DNA of 55,767 nt from Aestuariivita boseongensis (GCF_001262635.1 NZ_JXYH01000026.1:1-55767), one strand, 5' to 3'. Positions 35,921 to 46,456 are shown, counted from the stretch's first letter. The notes: a model not told the origin generated them from the sequence alone. Numbers and translations: made by a program.

Positions 35921-35948
35921 CGGGGTCTTTGCGGCCCCGTTTTTTTTT
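35921..35948 (+). terminator. Intrinsic terminator of the enoyl-CoA hydratase gene
   Basis: Stem CGGGGTC / GGCCCCG with a 5-nt loop TTTGC, followed by nine T residues (35940-35948), 21 bp after the stop codon. A textbook Rho-independent terminator in the plus direction. Confidence 0.9.
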
Positions 35949-36207
35949 GGCACCGGCTGGACCAAGTAATCTTGCGAACCAGCAATTTCTTCTGACTGCG
36001 GGTTCCCGACCCGCGCCACTTCATTGACCCAACTCATCACCCGGCTTAGGCTGCGATCAGCCTTTCCATGTGCGGCTAGGGATCTGTTGCGTCGTCAAAG
36101 AGGACCAAGCGCCGTTATGAGCCGGTGGCAGACACCCGAGGATTAAAAGACCAGAGGGGGTGGACAGGGCGTGATGAAACACGTCTGTAACCATCTCGGA
36201 GCCAAAT
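35949..36207. other. Unassigned intergenic stretch
   Basis: About 260 bp without a convincing ORF in either strand. It contains a GCGGGT-tcccg-ACCCGC stem (35998-36014) and a nearby GGTTCG-like sequence on the minus strand that resembles tRNA fragments, but no complete cloverleaf can be drawn. The stretch GGATCTGTTGCGTCGTCAAA loosely resembles an insertion-sequence end. Nothing is firmly identified. Confidence 0.4.
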
Positions 36208-37065
36208 ATGTCGATCACTGGTCTTGCCCTCGTCCTTGCGGCGGCTGTGTGCCACGCCACCTGGAATTTCTATGTCAAACGGATCAACGGCGGGCCCGAG
36301 CTGATCTGGTTGTTTTCCGTCGTGGCGGTTCTTCTCTATCTGCCGCTGGCGGTTTGGATCGTCGTCACCCAGAAGCCCGATTTCAGTTTCTGGCCGATGG
36401 TTTTCATTATCGGCACCATCGTTTTGCATCTGGGATATTTCCTGCTCTTGCAAACTGGCTACCGCCACGGGGATCTGTCGCTGGTCTATCCCGTGGCGCG
36501 ATCAACGGGGCCGCTCTTGTCGACCGGCTTCGCGGTGTTGTTTCTGGGTGAGGTGATCACCCTGCAGATGGCCGCCGGGGCGTTGTTGATCATCTTCGGG
36601 GTGCTGATGCTGACCGGTGGCATCCGCTTTGGGGCGCGCCAGATCGGCGCGTCGCTGGCCTTTGGTCTGGGCGCGGGGCTCTTTATCGGCAGCTACACCG
36701 CGTGGGACACTTATGCGGTATCGGTGCTCTTGGTGCCGCCCTTGCTGTTGGACTATGCCTCCAACCTCGGGCGCGTGGTGGTCCTTGCCCCGATCGCTTT
36801 GAAACGGCGCAGCCTTGTCGTGCAGCATTGGACACATCACCGGACCGGCGTGCTGATTATCGCGGTGCTCAGCCCTCTGGCCTACATCCTTGTTCTCTAT
36901 GCGTTGACCTTTACCCCGGTCGCTTTCGTCGCGCCGACGCGTGAGGTCAGCGTGCTGTTGACGGTGCTGGCAGGCAGCCTTCTTCTGGGAGAAGGACAAC
37001 TGCGCCAGCGCCTGGGTTGGGCCGTTGTGATCTTCGCGGGGATGAGCATCTTGGTCACAGCCTGA
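36208..37065 (+). CDS. EamA/DMT-superfamily transporter
   Basis: Integral inner-membrane protein, 285 residues with about 10 hydrophobic segments in two repeats, as in drug/metabolite transporters. The first TM is ITGLALVLAAAVCHATWNFYV, and repeat-terminal motifs include FLGEVITLQMAAGALLIIFG and SLLLGEGQLRQRLGWAVVIF. The substrate cannot be inferred. The promoter and upstream leader are unclear. It is followed by rpsT after a 170-bp gap. Confidence 0.85.
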   Translation: MSITGLALVLAAAVCHATWNFYVKRINGGPELIWLFSVVAVLLYLPLAVWIVVTQKPDFSFWPMVFIIGTIVLHLGYFLLLQTGYRHGDLSLVYPVARSTGPLLSTGFAVLFLGEVITLQMAAGALLIIFGVLMLTGGIRFGARQIGASLAFGLGAGLFIGSYTAWDTYAVSVLLVPPLLLDYASNLGRVVVLAPIALKRRSLVVQHWTHHRTGVLIIAVLSPLAYILVLYALTFTPVAFVAPTREVSVLLTVLAGSLLLGEGQLRQRLGWAVVIFAGMSILVTA

Positions 37066-37087
37066 CCCATCGAGGGGCAGAAACGGC

Positions 37088-37115
37088 TTGCAAGCTGGCG
37101 ATTCTTGGCTATACC
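37088..37115 (+). promoter_or_regulatory. Candidate rpsT promoter
   Basis: TTGCAA (37088-37093), 16-bp spacer, TATACC (37110-37115), about 120 bp before the rpsT ATG. The hexamers and spacing suit a housekeeping promoter; unverified. Confidence 0.4.
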
Positions 37116-37237
37116 GCCCCGTCATACATGCGCGTGCAGCCCGCTTTGGCTAGAACCGGTGAGAGGATCCCCTGGATCTGGTCGGCGTGTTGCATGCAGA
37201 GAGACATTCAGACGACCCCAGAGAAAGGGACCACAAC

Positions 37238-37501
37238 ATGGCAAATTCGCCCCAGTCCAAAAAGCGCGCCCGTCAGAACGAAAAGCGCTTTGCGGTTAAC
37301 AAAGCTCGCCGTTCGCGCATCCGGACATTCCTTCGCAAGGTGGAAGAAGCGATCGCATCTGGTGACAAAGATGCCGCAGTTGCCGCACTTCGCGCCGCCC
37401 AGCCCGAGCTGATGCGCGGTGTCACAAAGGGTGTGTTTCACAAAAACACCGCTTCCCGCAAAATGTCGCGGCTGAGCGCGCGGGTCAAAGCACTGGGCTG
37501 A
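37238..37501 (+). CDS. rpsT: 30S ribosomal protein S20
   Basis: Small-subunit protein binding the 5' domain of 16S rRNA. 87 residues, starting [17 protein letters not shown] at ATG 37238. The basic helical N-terminus ([20 protein letters not shown]) and the [17 protein letters not shown]-terminus are diagnostic. The AGAAAGGGAC ribosome-site region lies upstream. Ends in a hairpin terminator. Confidence 0.96.
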   Translation: MANSPQSKKRARQNEKRFAVNKARRSRIRTFLRKVEEAIASGDKDAAVAALRAAQPELMRGVTKGVFHKNTASRKMSRLSARVKALG

Positions 37502-37536
37502 TCCCGGCCACTTTCCGGACATTTTCTTTATGAATC

Positions 37537-37566
37537 AAAGGCGCTGCTGAACGCGGCGCCTTTTGT
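37537..37566 (+). terminator. Intrinsic terminator of rpsT
   Basis: AAAGGCGC / GCGCCTTT inverted repeat (37537-37544 and 37556-37563) with an 11-nt loop, running into TTTT. Located 35 bp after the rpsT stop. Confidence 0.8.
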
Positions 37567-38022
37567 CGTTTCAGGGCCTGGAAAAAGGGCAGAGATTCTT
37601 TTTCGAAAAACGCTGAGTCAAGCGCAGAGTTTCGTTGCCGCTCGCCTGCCCGACTTGGTACCTATAGTCAGCGATTGATTCATTCGCTTGGGGGGACAGG
37701 CCGCGTCTCGGAAGCCAATAAATTATCCTGGTTTCAGTGACGCGTGCGTTGGACAGGTGGTACGGCGTACTGCTTTTCAACTAGATGCCTTGGTCGGTCT
37801 GCGCCGGCTGTTGGCCCTGTCATGACATATCCGTGTGACGGACACGACCAGTCTATGGGACGACTGGCTCTGTCATCACCTTCTATCCGTTTCGGATAGA
37901 ACTTCATCTGTCAAGGATGAGGACGGGTGTCCTTTGCGTGTCGAATCGACTGGTCCACTGGGGGGCCGGGATGCGCAAATAACAGGCCGATAGGCCAAAG
38001 AAACGGGATGCGTGAGGCACGA
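37567..38022 (+). other. dnaA upstream region with clustered inverted repeats
   Basis: A 456-bp non-coding stretch. Inverted repeats from 37832 to 37901: CGTGT/ACACG (37832-37846); CCAGTC/GACTGG (37848-37867); and TTCTATCCG-ttt-CGGATAGAA (37881-37901), a perfect 9-bp repeat with 3-nt spacer. No consensus DnaA boxes (TTATNCACA) or AT-rich unwinding repeats were seen, so it is not called oriC. It must include the dnaA promoter and may hold a regulator site. Confidence 0.6.
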
Positions 38023-39408
38023 ATGACACAAGAAAAATGGGGACAACTCAGACAAAAACTGCTCAAAACCGTAGGGCAGAATAACTATAAATCCTGGATC
38101 GAGCCGCTGGAGTTTTCCGGACTGGAAGGGGGGGTCGCATCCTTTGATGTACCGACAAATTTCCTGGGCAATTATGTCAGCCGCAACTTTGCAGATCTGA
38201 TTCTCTATGAACTGAATAACGCGGGTGAACGTGTGCAGCGTCTGGAGTTCCAGGTGTCCGCCAATTCGACCGACATGCCGTCCAAAACGGATGGGGAGCC
38301 CGATGCGACGGCCGAGCTTGCGCCCGCTTCCGCCCGTGTAGAACTTGCCGCAAAAACCTCCGAAGCTTTTCAGACCGCCCCGCTGGACAACCGTTTTACC
38401 TTTGACACCTTTGTTGTGGGCAAACCAAACGAACTGGCCCATGCCGCCGCGCGCCGCGTGTCCGAAGGCGGGCCTGTCACCTTCAACCCGCTCTTTCTTT
38501 ATGGCGGCGTCGGCCTGGGTAAAACCCACCTGATGCATGCCATCGCCTGGGAACTGCGCGCCCGTCAGCCCGAGCTGAACGTGCTGTATCTTTCCGCCGA
38601 ACAGTTCATGTACCGCTTCGTGCAGGCCCTGCGCGAACGCAAGATGATGGATTTCAAGCACCTCTTCCGGTCGGTCGATGTGCTGATGGTGGATGACGTG
38701 CAGTTCATTGCGGGCAAGGACAGCACGCAGGAAGAATTCTTCCATACCTTCAACGCGCTGGTGGATCAGAACAAGCAGATCATCATCTCGGCCGACCGTG
38801 CGCCGGGAGAGATCAAGCAGCTCGAAGACCGTATCCGCTCGCGCCTGCAATGCGGTCTGGTCGTTGACCTGCACCCGACCGATTACGAACTGCGCCTTGG
38901 GGTGCTGCAGTCGAAGGTTGAACAATATCGCGGCGCCTATCCGGGGCTTGAGATCGCCGATGGTGTTCTGGAATTCCTCGCGCAGCGGATCTCGACCAAT
39001 GTGCGGGTGCTGGAAGGTGCGCTGACGCGGCTGTTCGCTTTTGCCTCTCTGGTCGGGCGACAGATCGACATGGAGCTGACGCAGGACTGCTTGTCGGATG
39101 TGTTGCGCGCGTCTGAACGCAAGATCACAGTCGAAGAGATCCAGCGGCAGGTCGCCGATTATTACAACATCCGGATGAGCGATATCATCGGACCGAAGCG
39201 GCTGCGCACCTATGCGCGCCCGCGTCAGGTCGCGATGTATCTGGCCAAGCAGCTGACCTCGCGGTCGCTGCCGGAAATCGGGCGTCGGTTTGGTGGTCGT
39301 GACCATACCACCGTCATGCACGGGGTCCGCCGGATTGAAGAGCTGAAGTCAACGGACGGTCAGATCGCCGAAGACGTGGAAATGCTGCGCCGGGTGCTGG
39401 AGGCGTAG
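38023..39408 (+). CDS. dnaA: Chromosomal replication initiator protein DnaA
   Basis: AAA+ initiator that binds origin DnaA boxes. 461 residues from ATG 38023 (MTQEKWGQLRQKLLKT), with GTGAGG upstream; earlier in-frame starts add unlikely residues. Walker A GGVGLGKTHLMHA, Walker B VLMVDDVQFIAGKD, and the C-terminal DNA-binding signature GGRDHTTVMHGVRRIEEL are intact. The TAG stop (39406-39408) is inside a palindromic repeat module. Followed by dnaN after 226 bp. Confidence 0.97.
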   Translation: MTQEKWGQLRQKLLKTVGQNNYKSWIEPLEFSGLEGGVASFDVPTNFLGNYVSRNFADLILYELNNAGERVQRLEFQVSANSTDMPSKTDGEPDATAELAPASARVELAAKTSEAFQTAPLDNRFTFDTFVVGKPNELAHAAARRVSEGGPVTFNPLFLYGGVGLGKTHLMHAIAWELRARQPELNVLYLSAEQFMYRFVQALRERKMMDFKHLFRSVDVLMVDDVQFIAGKDSTQEEFFHTFNALVDQNKQIIISADRAPGEIKQLEDRIRSRLQCGLVVDLHPTDYELRLGVLQSKVEQYRGAYPGLEIADGVLEFLAQRISTNVRVLEGALTRLFAFASLVGRQIDMELTQDCLSDVLRASERKITVEEIQRQVADYYNIRMSDIIGPKRLRTYARPRQVAMYLAKQLTSRSLPEIGRRFGGRDHTTVMHGVRRIEELKSTDGQIAEDVEMLRRVLEA

Positions 39409-39473
39409 GGCGGGACGTGTCCCGCCACCCTTCCCCATAATCAGCGCGCTTGGCGGGACACATCCCGCCCTCC
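39405..39473. repeat. Inverted pair of palindromic repeat modules ending dnaA
   Basis: Forward unit at 39405-39426 (GTAGGGCGGG then ACGTGT then CCCGCC) and reverse unit at 39452-39473 (GGCGGG, ACACAT, CCCGCCCT, CC) separated by 25 bp. The two pair with two mismatches. The dnaA stop codon lies at bases 2-4 of the first unit. Confidence 0.8.
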
Positions 39474-39634
39474 GGCTGTGCTTTGCCCGCCACGCCTGAA
39501 CGCAACGCAAGGCGCGCGCTTGACCGTTTCGCCATTCCAGCGGACAAACCGGGTACAAGACACGAAAAACGCTTGTGCTGCGGTGGCAAAACAGTAATTT
39601 GCCTGTCCCGGCGCTTGGATCATGGGAATGGCAG

Positions 39635-40753
39635 ATGAAACTCAGTATTGAACGCGCGGCACTTCTGAAAGCGGTGTCTCAGGCCCAATCCGTGGTGGAA
39701 CGGCGCAACACTATTCCGATCCTCGCCAATGTCCTGATCGAAGCCGACGGGGACACGGTGCAATTCCGCGCCACTGATCTGGATATCGAAGTGGTGGACA
39801 AGGCCCCGGCCAAGGTGGAACGGGCGGGTGCAACGACAGTCGCCGCCACGACCCTGCATGAGATCGTGCGCAAACTGCCCGATGGCGCGCTGGTCACCCT
39901 GACTGCTGACAGCGCCTCGGGCCGGCTGACGGTTGAGGCGGGGCGGTCGAACTTCTCTCTCGCGACGCTGCCTAAGGAAGATTTCCCGGTCATGGCGTCC
40001 TCGGAATACGCCTCGAATTTCTCGGCCCCCGCGCCGATGCTGCGGCGGCTCTTCGACAAGTCGAAGTTTGCCATCTCCACCGAAGAGACGCGGTATTACC
40101 TGAACGGTGTCTACATGCATGTGTCCGATGCCGATGGCGGCAAGGTGCTGCGCTGCGTGGCCACTGACGGCCACCGCCTGGCGCGCATCGATGCGGACCT
40201 GCCCGAAGGGGCCGCTGACATGCCGGGTGTGATCGTACCACGCAAGACCGTGGGTGAGCTGCGCAAGCTGCTGGATGATGACGAGATGAAGATCGCCGTC
40301 TCGGTCTCGGAAACCAAGATCCGCTTTGCGACACCGGATATCACGCTGACCTCGAAGGTCATTGACGGCACCTTCCCCGATTACACCCGCGTGATCCCGC
40401 AAAACAACACGCGCCGCCTTGAGGTGGATGCGTCGGAATTCGCCCAGGCCGTGGACCGGGTTGCGACGGTCAGCTCGGAACGGTCGCGCGCGGTCAAGCT
40501 GCAGCTGTCGGAAGACAAGCTGGTCCTGTCGGTGAACGCCCCCGACAGCGGCGCGGCCGAAGAGGAACTGGCCGTGGCCTATGGCGACGAGACGCTGGAT
40601 ATCGGCTTCAACGCGAAATACCTGCTTGAGATCGCCAGCCAGGTGGATCGCGAGAACGCAGTGTTCCTGTTCAACTCCGCCGGCGACCCCACGCTGATGC
40701 GCGAAGGCAATGACACCAGCGCTGTTTATGTCGTCATGCCGATGCGCGTGTAA
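39635..40753 (+). CDS. dnaN: DNA polymerase III subunit beta (sliding clamp)
   Basis: Ring-shaped clamp that tethers the replicase to DNA. 372 residues from ATG 39635 (MKLSIERAALLKAVSQAQ), the standard length. Sequence hallmarks are ERRNTIPILANVLIEAD, GHRLARIDADLPEG, LTSKVIDGTFPDYTRVIP and the C-terminal YVVMPMRV. The upstream in-frame codons are not part of the protein. Followed by a hairpin and a GGTATTT-type motif, then recF. Confidence 0.97.
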   Translation: MKLSIERAALLKAVSQAQSVVERRNTIPILANVLIEADGDTVQFRATDLDIEVVDKAPAKVERAGATTVAATTLHEIVRKLPDGALVTLTADSASGRLTVEAGRSNFSLATLPKEDFPVMASSEYASNFSAPAPMLRRLFDKSKFAISTEETRYYLNGVYMHVSDADGGKVLRCVATDGHRLARIDADLPEGAADMPGVIVPRKTVGELRKLLDDDEMKIAVSVSETKIRFATPDITLTSKVIDGTFPDYTRVIPQNNTRRLEVDASEFAQAVDRVATVSSERSRAVKLQLSEDKLVLSVNAPDSGAAEEELAVAYGDETLDIGFNAKYLLEIASQVDRENAVFLFNSAGDPTLMREGNDTSAVYVVMPMRV

Positions 40754-40812
40754 ATCGCGCTGACGCGCGATGCCTCCGGCGGAGGTATTTTGGGCCAGAA
40801 AGAAGCAGGGGC
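40754..40812 (+). repeat. Hairpins plus GGTATTT-type gene-end motif, copy 4
   Basis: Two hairpins in succession: ATCGCGC-tgac-GCGCGAT (40754-40771) immediately after the dnaN stop, and CCTCC-ggc-GGAGG (40773-40785). The second is followed by GGTATTTTGGGCCAG (40784-40798) and AAAGAAGCAGGGG. Same motif as at 26417-26445 (minus). It abuts the recF start. Confidence 0.7.
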
Positions 40813-40816
40813 AGTT

Positions 40817-41914
40817 ATGCTTGCCTTAACGCAGCTCACCCTGTCGCATTTCAGATCGCACAAACTGGCGCGGATCGCCGTGGACGAGCGCCCCGTAGCG
40901 ATCTTTGGGCCCAATGGCGCGGGAAAGACCAATATCCTGGAAGCGGTGTCGCTGTTCTCCCCCGGCCGTGGACTGCGCCGGGCCAGCGCCGAGGAGATGA
41001 CCCGCCGTCCCGAGGCGCTGGGCTGGAAGCTGAAGGGGCAGCTGACCTCTCTGGGGCAGGTGCACGAGGTTGAGACCTGGTCCGAGGGCGGCGCGGCGCG
41101 TCAGGTGCGGATTGATGAAAAGGCGGCCTCTCAGGTGGCTTTGGGCCGCATCGCGCGGGTGCTGTGGCTGATCCCGGCGATGGATCGGCTTTGGATCGAA
41201 GGGACCGAGGGGCGCAGGCGGTTTCTGGACCGCATGACGCTGAGCTTCTTTCCCGACCATGCCGACGCGTCCCTGACCTATGAAAAGGCGATGCGCGAGC
41301 GTAACCGCCTGCTGAAGGACCAGGTGCGCGATGCCCATTGGTATGCCGCATTGGAACGCCAGATGGCTGAGGCGGGCCACCGCATTCACACCGCCCGCGT
41401 GGCGGCGCTGGCGCAGCTGACCGCGGCACAGGACAGTGCTGAAACCGCTTTCCCCACCGCCACGCTGGAGCTTCAGCAAAGCGAAGGCGAGATGCCGGAA
41501 AGCGAAGATAACCTGCGCGAGGCGCTTGCCGAGAGCCGGTCACGTGACATCGCCGCCGGGCGGACGCTGGTCGGGCCGCACCGCACCGATCTGTATGGCG
41601 TCTACGCCGCGAAGGGCGTGCCTGCGCGGGATTGTTCGACCGGGGAACAGAAGGCGCTTCTGGTGTCCCTTATCCTGGCCAATGCCCGCGCGCTGGCACA
41701 GGACTTCGGCGCCCCGCCGCTGTTGCTTCTGGACGAGGTCTCGGCCCATCTGGATGCAGGCCGCCGGGCCGCGCTTTATGACGAGATTTGCGCCCTTGGC
41801 GCGCAGGCCTGGATGACCGGAACCGGGCCGGAACTGTTCGAAGAACTGGGCGATCGCGCGCAGTATCTGGAGGTGACGGAAACCGACGGCATCAGTCACG
41901 TGACAGGGCCATGA
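40817..41914 (+). CDS. recF: DNA replication and repair protein RecF
   Basis: SMC/ABC-type ATPase that loads RecA at gaps with RecO and RecR. 365 residues from ATG 40817 (MLALTQLTLSHFRSHKLA). Walker A FGPNGAGKTNILEAVSLF, signature CSTGEQKALLVSLIL, and Walker B LLLLDEVSAHLDAGRRAAL are intact. Four-base overlap (ATGA, 41911-41914) with the LysE-family gene downstream. Confidence 0.95.
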   Translation: MLALTQLTLSHFRSHKLARIAVDERPVAIFGPNGAGKTNILEAVSLFSPGRGLRRASAEEMTRRPEALGWKLKGQLTSLGQVHEVETWSEGGAARQVRIDEKAASQVALGRIARVLWLIPAMDRLWIEGTEGRRRFLDRMTLSFFPDHADASLTYEKAMRERNRLLKDQVRDAHWYAALERQMAEAGHRIHTARVAALAQLTAAQDSAETAFPTATLELQQSEGEMPESEDNLREALAESRSRDIAAGRTLVGPHRTDLYGVYAAKGVPARDCSTGEQKALLVSLILANARALAQDFGAPPLLLLDEVSAHLDAGRRAALYDEICALGAQAWMTGTGPELFEELGDRAQYLEVTETDGISHVTGP

Positions 41915-42531
41915 CGATTTCAGCCTTTGACCTGTTTCTCTATTCCGGTGCGCTTCTGATCCTGTTCCTGACGCCCGGGCCGGTCTGGCTGGCTCTGATG
42001 GCCCGGTCGGTCAGCGGCGGGTTCAATGCGGCCTGGCCCCTGGCGCTGGGCGTGTCTGTTGGTGACGTTATCTGGCCGCTTTTGGCCATTCTGGGCCTGA
42101 GTTGGATCGTGACCGAAATCGCGGGTTTCATGACTTTGCTGAAATGGGTTGCCTGCGCGGTGTTCCTGTTCATGGGCTGGCAGGTGATCCGCAGCGCGGA
42201 CAAGGCCATCAGCAGCGACAGCCGTCTGACGCGGCCCGGCATGTGGGCCGGGTTTGCCGCCGGCGTCGTGGCGATCCTGGGCAACCCCAAGGCGATCCTG
42301 TTCTACATGGGCGTGTTGCCGGGCTTTTTCGATCTGCGTGCGGTCACCAGGACCGACGTCGCGGTGATCGTGGCGCTGTCGGTCGTCGTGCCCCTGATCG
42401 GGAACCTGACATTTGCCCTGTTCATTGACCGGATGCGCCGGTTTGTGACCTCTCCCACGGCGCTGAGGCGGACCAATCTGACGGCCGGTTGGGCGCTGGT
42501 TCTGGTCGGCTTGGTCATCCCCTTCACCTGA
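41911..42531 (+). CDS. LysE/RhtB family translocator
   Basis: A 206-residue inner-membrane exporter of the LysE/RhtB family, likely for amino acids or similar small solutes. Six hydrophobic segments: FDLFLYSGALLILFLTPGP, GVSVGDVIWPLLAILGLSW, and later ones. The LTPGP motif in TM1 is typical. Translationally coupled to recF by an ATGA overlap, which is only a genomic neighbour relation. gyrB follows. Confidence 0.88.
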   Translation: MTISAFDLFLYSGALLILFLTPGPVWLALMARSVSGGFNAAWPLALGVSVGDVIWPLLAILGLSWIVTEIAGFMTLLKWVACAVFLFMGWQVIRSADKAISSDSRLTRPGMWAGFAAGVVAILGNPKAILFYMGVLPGFFDLRAVTRTDVAVIVALSVVVPLIGNLTFALFIDRMRRFVTSPTALRRTNLTAGWALVLVGLVIPFT

Positions 42532-42552
42532 CACAAAATCTGGGGCAAATGC

Positions 42553-42581
42553 GTGACAATCCCCCCCAGAATTCGTATATT
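42553..42581 (+). promoter_or_regulatory. Candidate gyrB promoter
   Basis: GTGACA (42553-42558), 17-bp spacer, TATATT (42576-42581), 27 bp before the gyrB ATG at 42609. Hexamers and exact 17-bp spacing match a housekeeping sigma-factor promoter. A TTCGT...ACGAA inverted repeat overlaps the downstream part. Confidence 0.55.
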
Positions 42582-42596
42582 CAACAAAACGAATAA

Positions 42597-45026
<2,430 letters not shown>

Positions 45027-45032
45027 TCTAAC

Positions 45033-45050
45033 CGGGGCAAACCTGCCCCG
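45033..45050. terminator. Hairpin between gyrB and the convergent gene
   Basis: CGGGGCA-aacc-TGCCCCG (45033-45050), a perfect 7-bp stem between two convergent stops. There is no U-run, so it may act weakly in both directions. Confidence 0.55.
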
Positions 45051-46064
45051 TCAGTGATGCCTGTAACTTGGCGGGTTCAGCCCATCGAGTGACTGCAATC
45101 CGGGCGCAGCGGCGATCACGTCTGGAATGCGGTTTATCAGCGTCGAACAGGTCGTGAACCGATAATTTGCGTCGTCGCATTCAAGCTGCAGGTTCGGCTC
45201 TCCGGTCACCTGCCAGAGGTTCGTGTCATTCTCACCCTCGCGGTAAATGCGCCCTTCCATCGCGAACTCGAACGAGGGCCCCTCCTGCGTGGTCACGGCG
45301 GTTCGGTCAATGGTTCCAATCACATGCCCCTTCGGGATTTCGGCCGCCAGACTTCGGCAATGCACCTGTTCGTCCGCCAGCACGGGCGTGACATCCGATT
45401 CCATTGACCCGATCTTCAGCCCCAGGCGCGCGACCAGCGCTTCCAAAACCTGCCGCGCCACGAATTCAGGCCAGCCGGATGACGCGACATAATCTTCAAA
45501 CTCCGCCCGGGATTTTCCGATCAGCAGGTGGTTGGCAACCTCGGGCCCATAATCGTCCACATTCCATCGGCACCGACCAACAACTGTCTCGACCTTATGA
45601 GACGCGCCAAGCAGCGTGGTCACCATGTTCAGCCAAAACACGTCCTGCGCACCGGACGCAGCCAGCGTCACCCCGTTGGCCTTTGCCAGCGCATCCAGCC
45701 CCTGTGCGTGATCGGGTGCCGTTGTCCAGGGAAAAACCGTTTCTTCCTCAATCGTGACGACGTTAACCCCGTGCTTCAGACATGTTTCGAAATGCCTGTG
45801 CATCGAAGACAGGTAACTGCCCACACAGACCACCGCGATATCCGCACCGCGCGACAGGACAAGATCGGCATTGCTTTCCACTGACACACCCAAACGGGTG
45901 CCAAGCCCCGCCACTTCACCCAGGTCGCGGCCAACTTTCGACGGGCTTCGCCCAACAGCCCCGACAATCTTGGCGCCTTTCTCCACAAGAAGCCGGGTTG
46001 CAATCGCGCCCATCGCCCCAACGCCGTAAACGACAACCCGTATTCCTGAAAAAGGGCCGGGCAT
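45051..46064 (-). CDS. DapB-like / 2,4-diaminopentanoate dehydrogenase-like oxidoreductase
   Basis: A 337-residue NAD(P)-binding oxidoreductase. The Rossmann segment RVVVYGVGAMGAIATRLLVE (GxGxxG) is followed by GAKIVGAVGRSPSKVGRDLG and the VETVVGRCRWNVDDYG block. Overall this resembles the DapB fold as used in the 2,4-diaminopentanoate dehydrogenase family rather than true dihydrodipicolinate reductase. The substrate is unknown. It overlaps the SnoaL-like gene by one base (TAATG), so the two are co-translated. Confidence 0.75.
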   Translation of the reverse strand: MPGPFSGIRVVVYGVGAMGAIATRLLVEKGAKIVGAVGRSPSKVGRDLGEVAGLGTRLGVSVESNADLVLSRGADIAVVCVGSYLSSMHRHFETCLKHGVNVVTIEEETVFPWTTAPDHAQGLDALAKANGVTLAASGAQDVFWLNMVTTLLGASHKVETVVGRCRWNVDDYGPEVANHLLIGKSRAEFEDYVASSGWPEFVARQVLEALVARLGLKIGSMESDVTPVLADEQVHCRSLAAEIPKGHVIGTIDRTAVTTQEGPSFEFAMEGRIYREGENDTNLWQVTGEPNLQLECDDANYRFTTCSTLINRIPDVIAAAPGLQSLDGLNPPSYRHH

Positions 46065-46456
46065 TAACCTGCGACCTGGCGGTCATACTCCTCGCCGTCG
46101 AACCACCCCAGGGCCGACGTCACCTTCATATCCTCGTCAAGCTCCCATTCCTCCCAACCCTGAACATGCAGCGGGTTGCCTGTTTCCGCGTGATGGCCGG
46201 TGAAGGTCCACATATAGACGACATGCTGCCCCGCACCGCGAATACCGTCGCAAGTCAGGTGCAAATCCGGAACGTCTGCATGAAATCCTGCAGCCATGGC
46301 CGTCAGACCGTCATGGCCCTTGGACGGCTCGCCACGATTGATGATGATGCTGCTGCTTGGCGTATGAAACGCCGCGACGTTTTCCGGAACTTTTGAATTC
46401 CACGCGGCGGTGTAACGCTGCGCCAGATCGTCCAATTCGCTTTGAGTAAATGACAT
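46064..46456 (-). CDS. SnoaL/NTF2-like family protein
   Basis: A 130-residue cone-fold protein (nuclear transport factor 2-like, SnoaL/DUF4440 type): FTQSELDDLAQRYTAAWNSK, HTPSSSIIINRGEPSKGHDG, and VVYMWTFTGHHAETGNP. Such proteins bind small molecules or act as isomerases or cyclases; no catalytic residue is assigned. First gene of the coupled pair, its stop overlapping the oxidoreductase start. Together they may process one metabolite. Confidence 0.8.
   Translation of the reverse strand: MSFTQSELDDLAQRYTAAWNSKVPENVAAFHTPSSSIIINRGEPSKGHDGLTAMAAGFHADVPDLHLTCDGIRGAGQHVVYMWTFTGHHAETGNPLHVQGWEEWELDEDMKVTSALGWFDGEEYDRQVAG

Noticed and set aside
35949-36020. tRNA gene
   Set aside because: A T-arm-like stem is visible but acceptor, D and anticodon arms cannot be formed around it.
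37567-38022. Chromosomal origin between rpsT and dnaA
   Set aside because: No TTATNCACA-type DnaA boxes and no AT-rich repeat cluster were seen. In many alphaproteobacteria the origin is not beside dnaA.
37876-39321. 481-codon antisense frame over dnaA
   Set aside because: Shadow of dnaA; His/Arg/Gln-rich sequence without domains.
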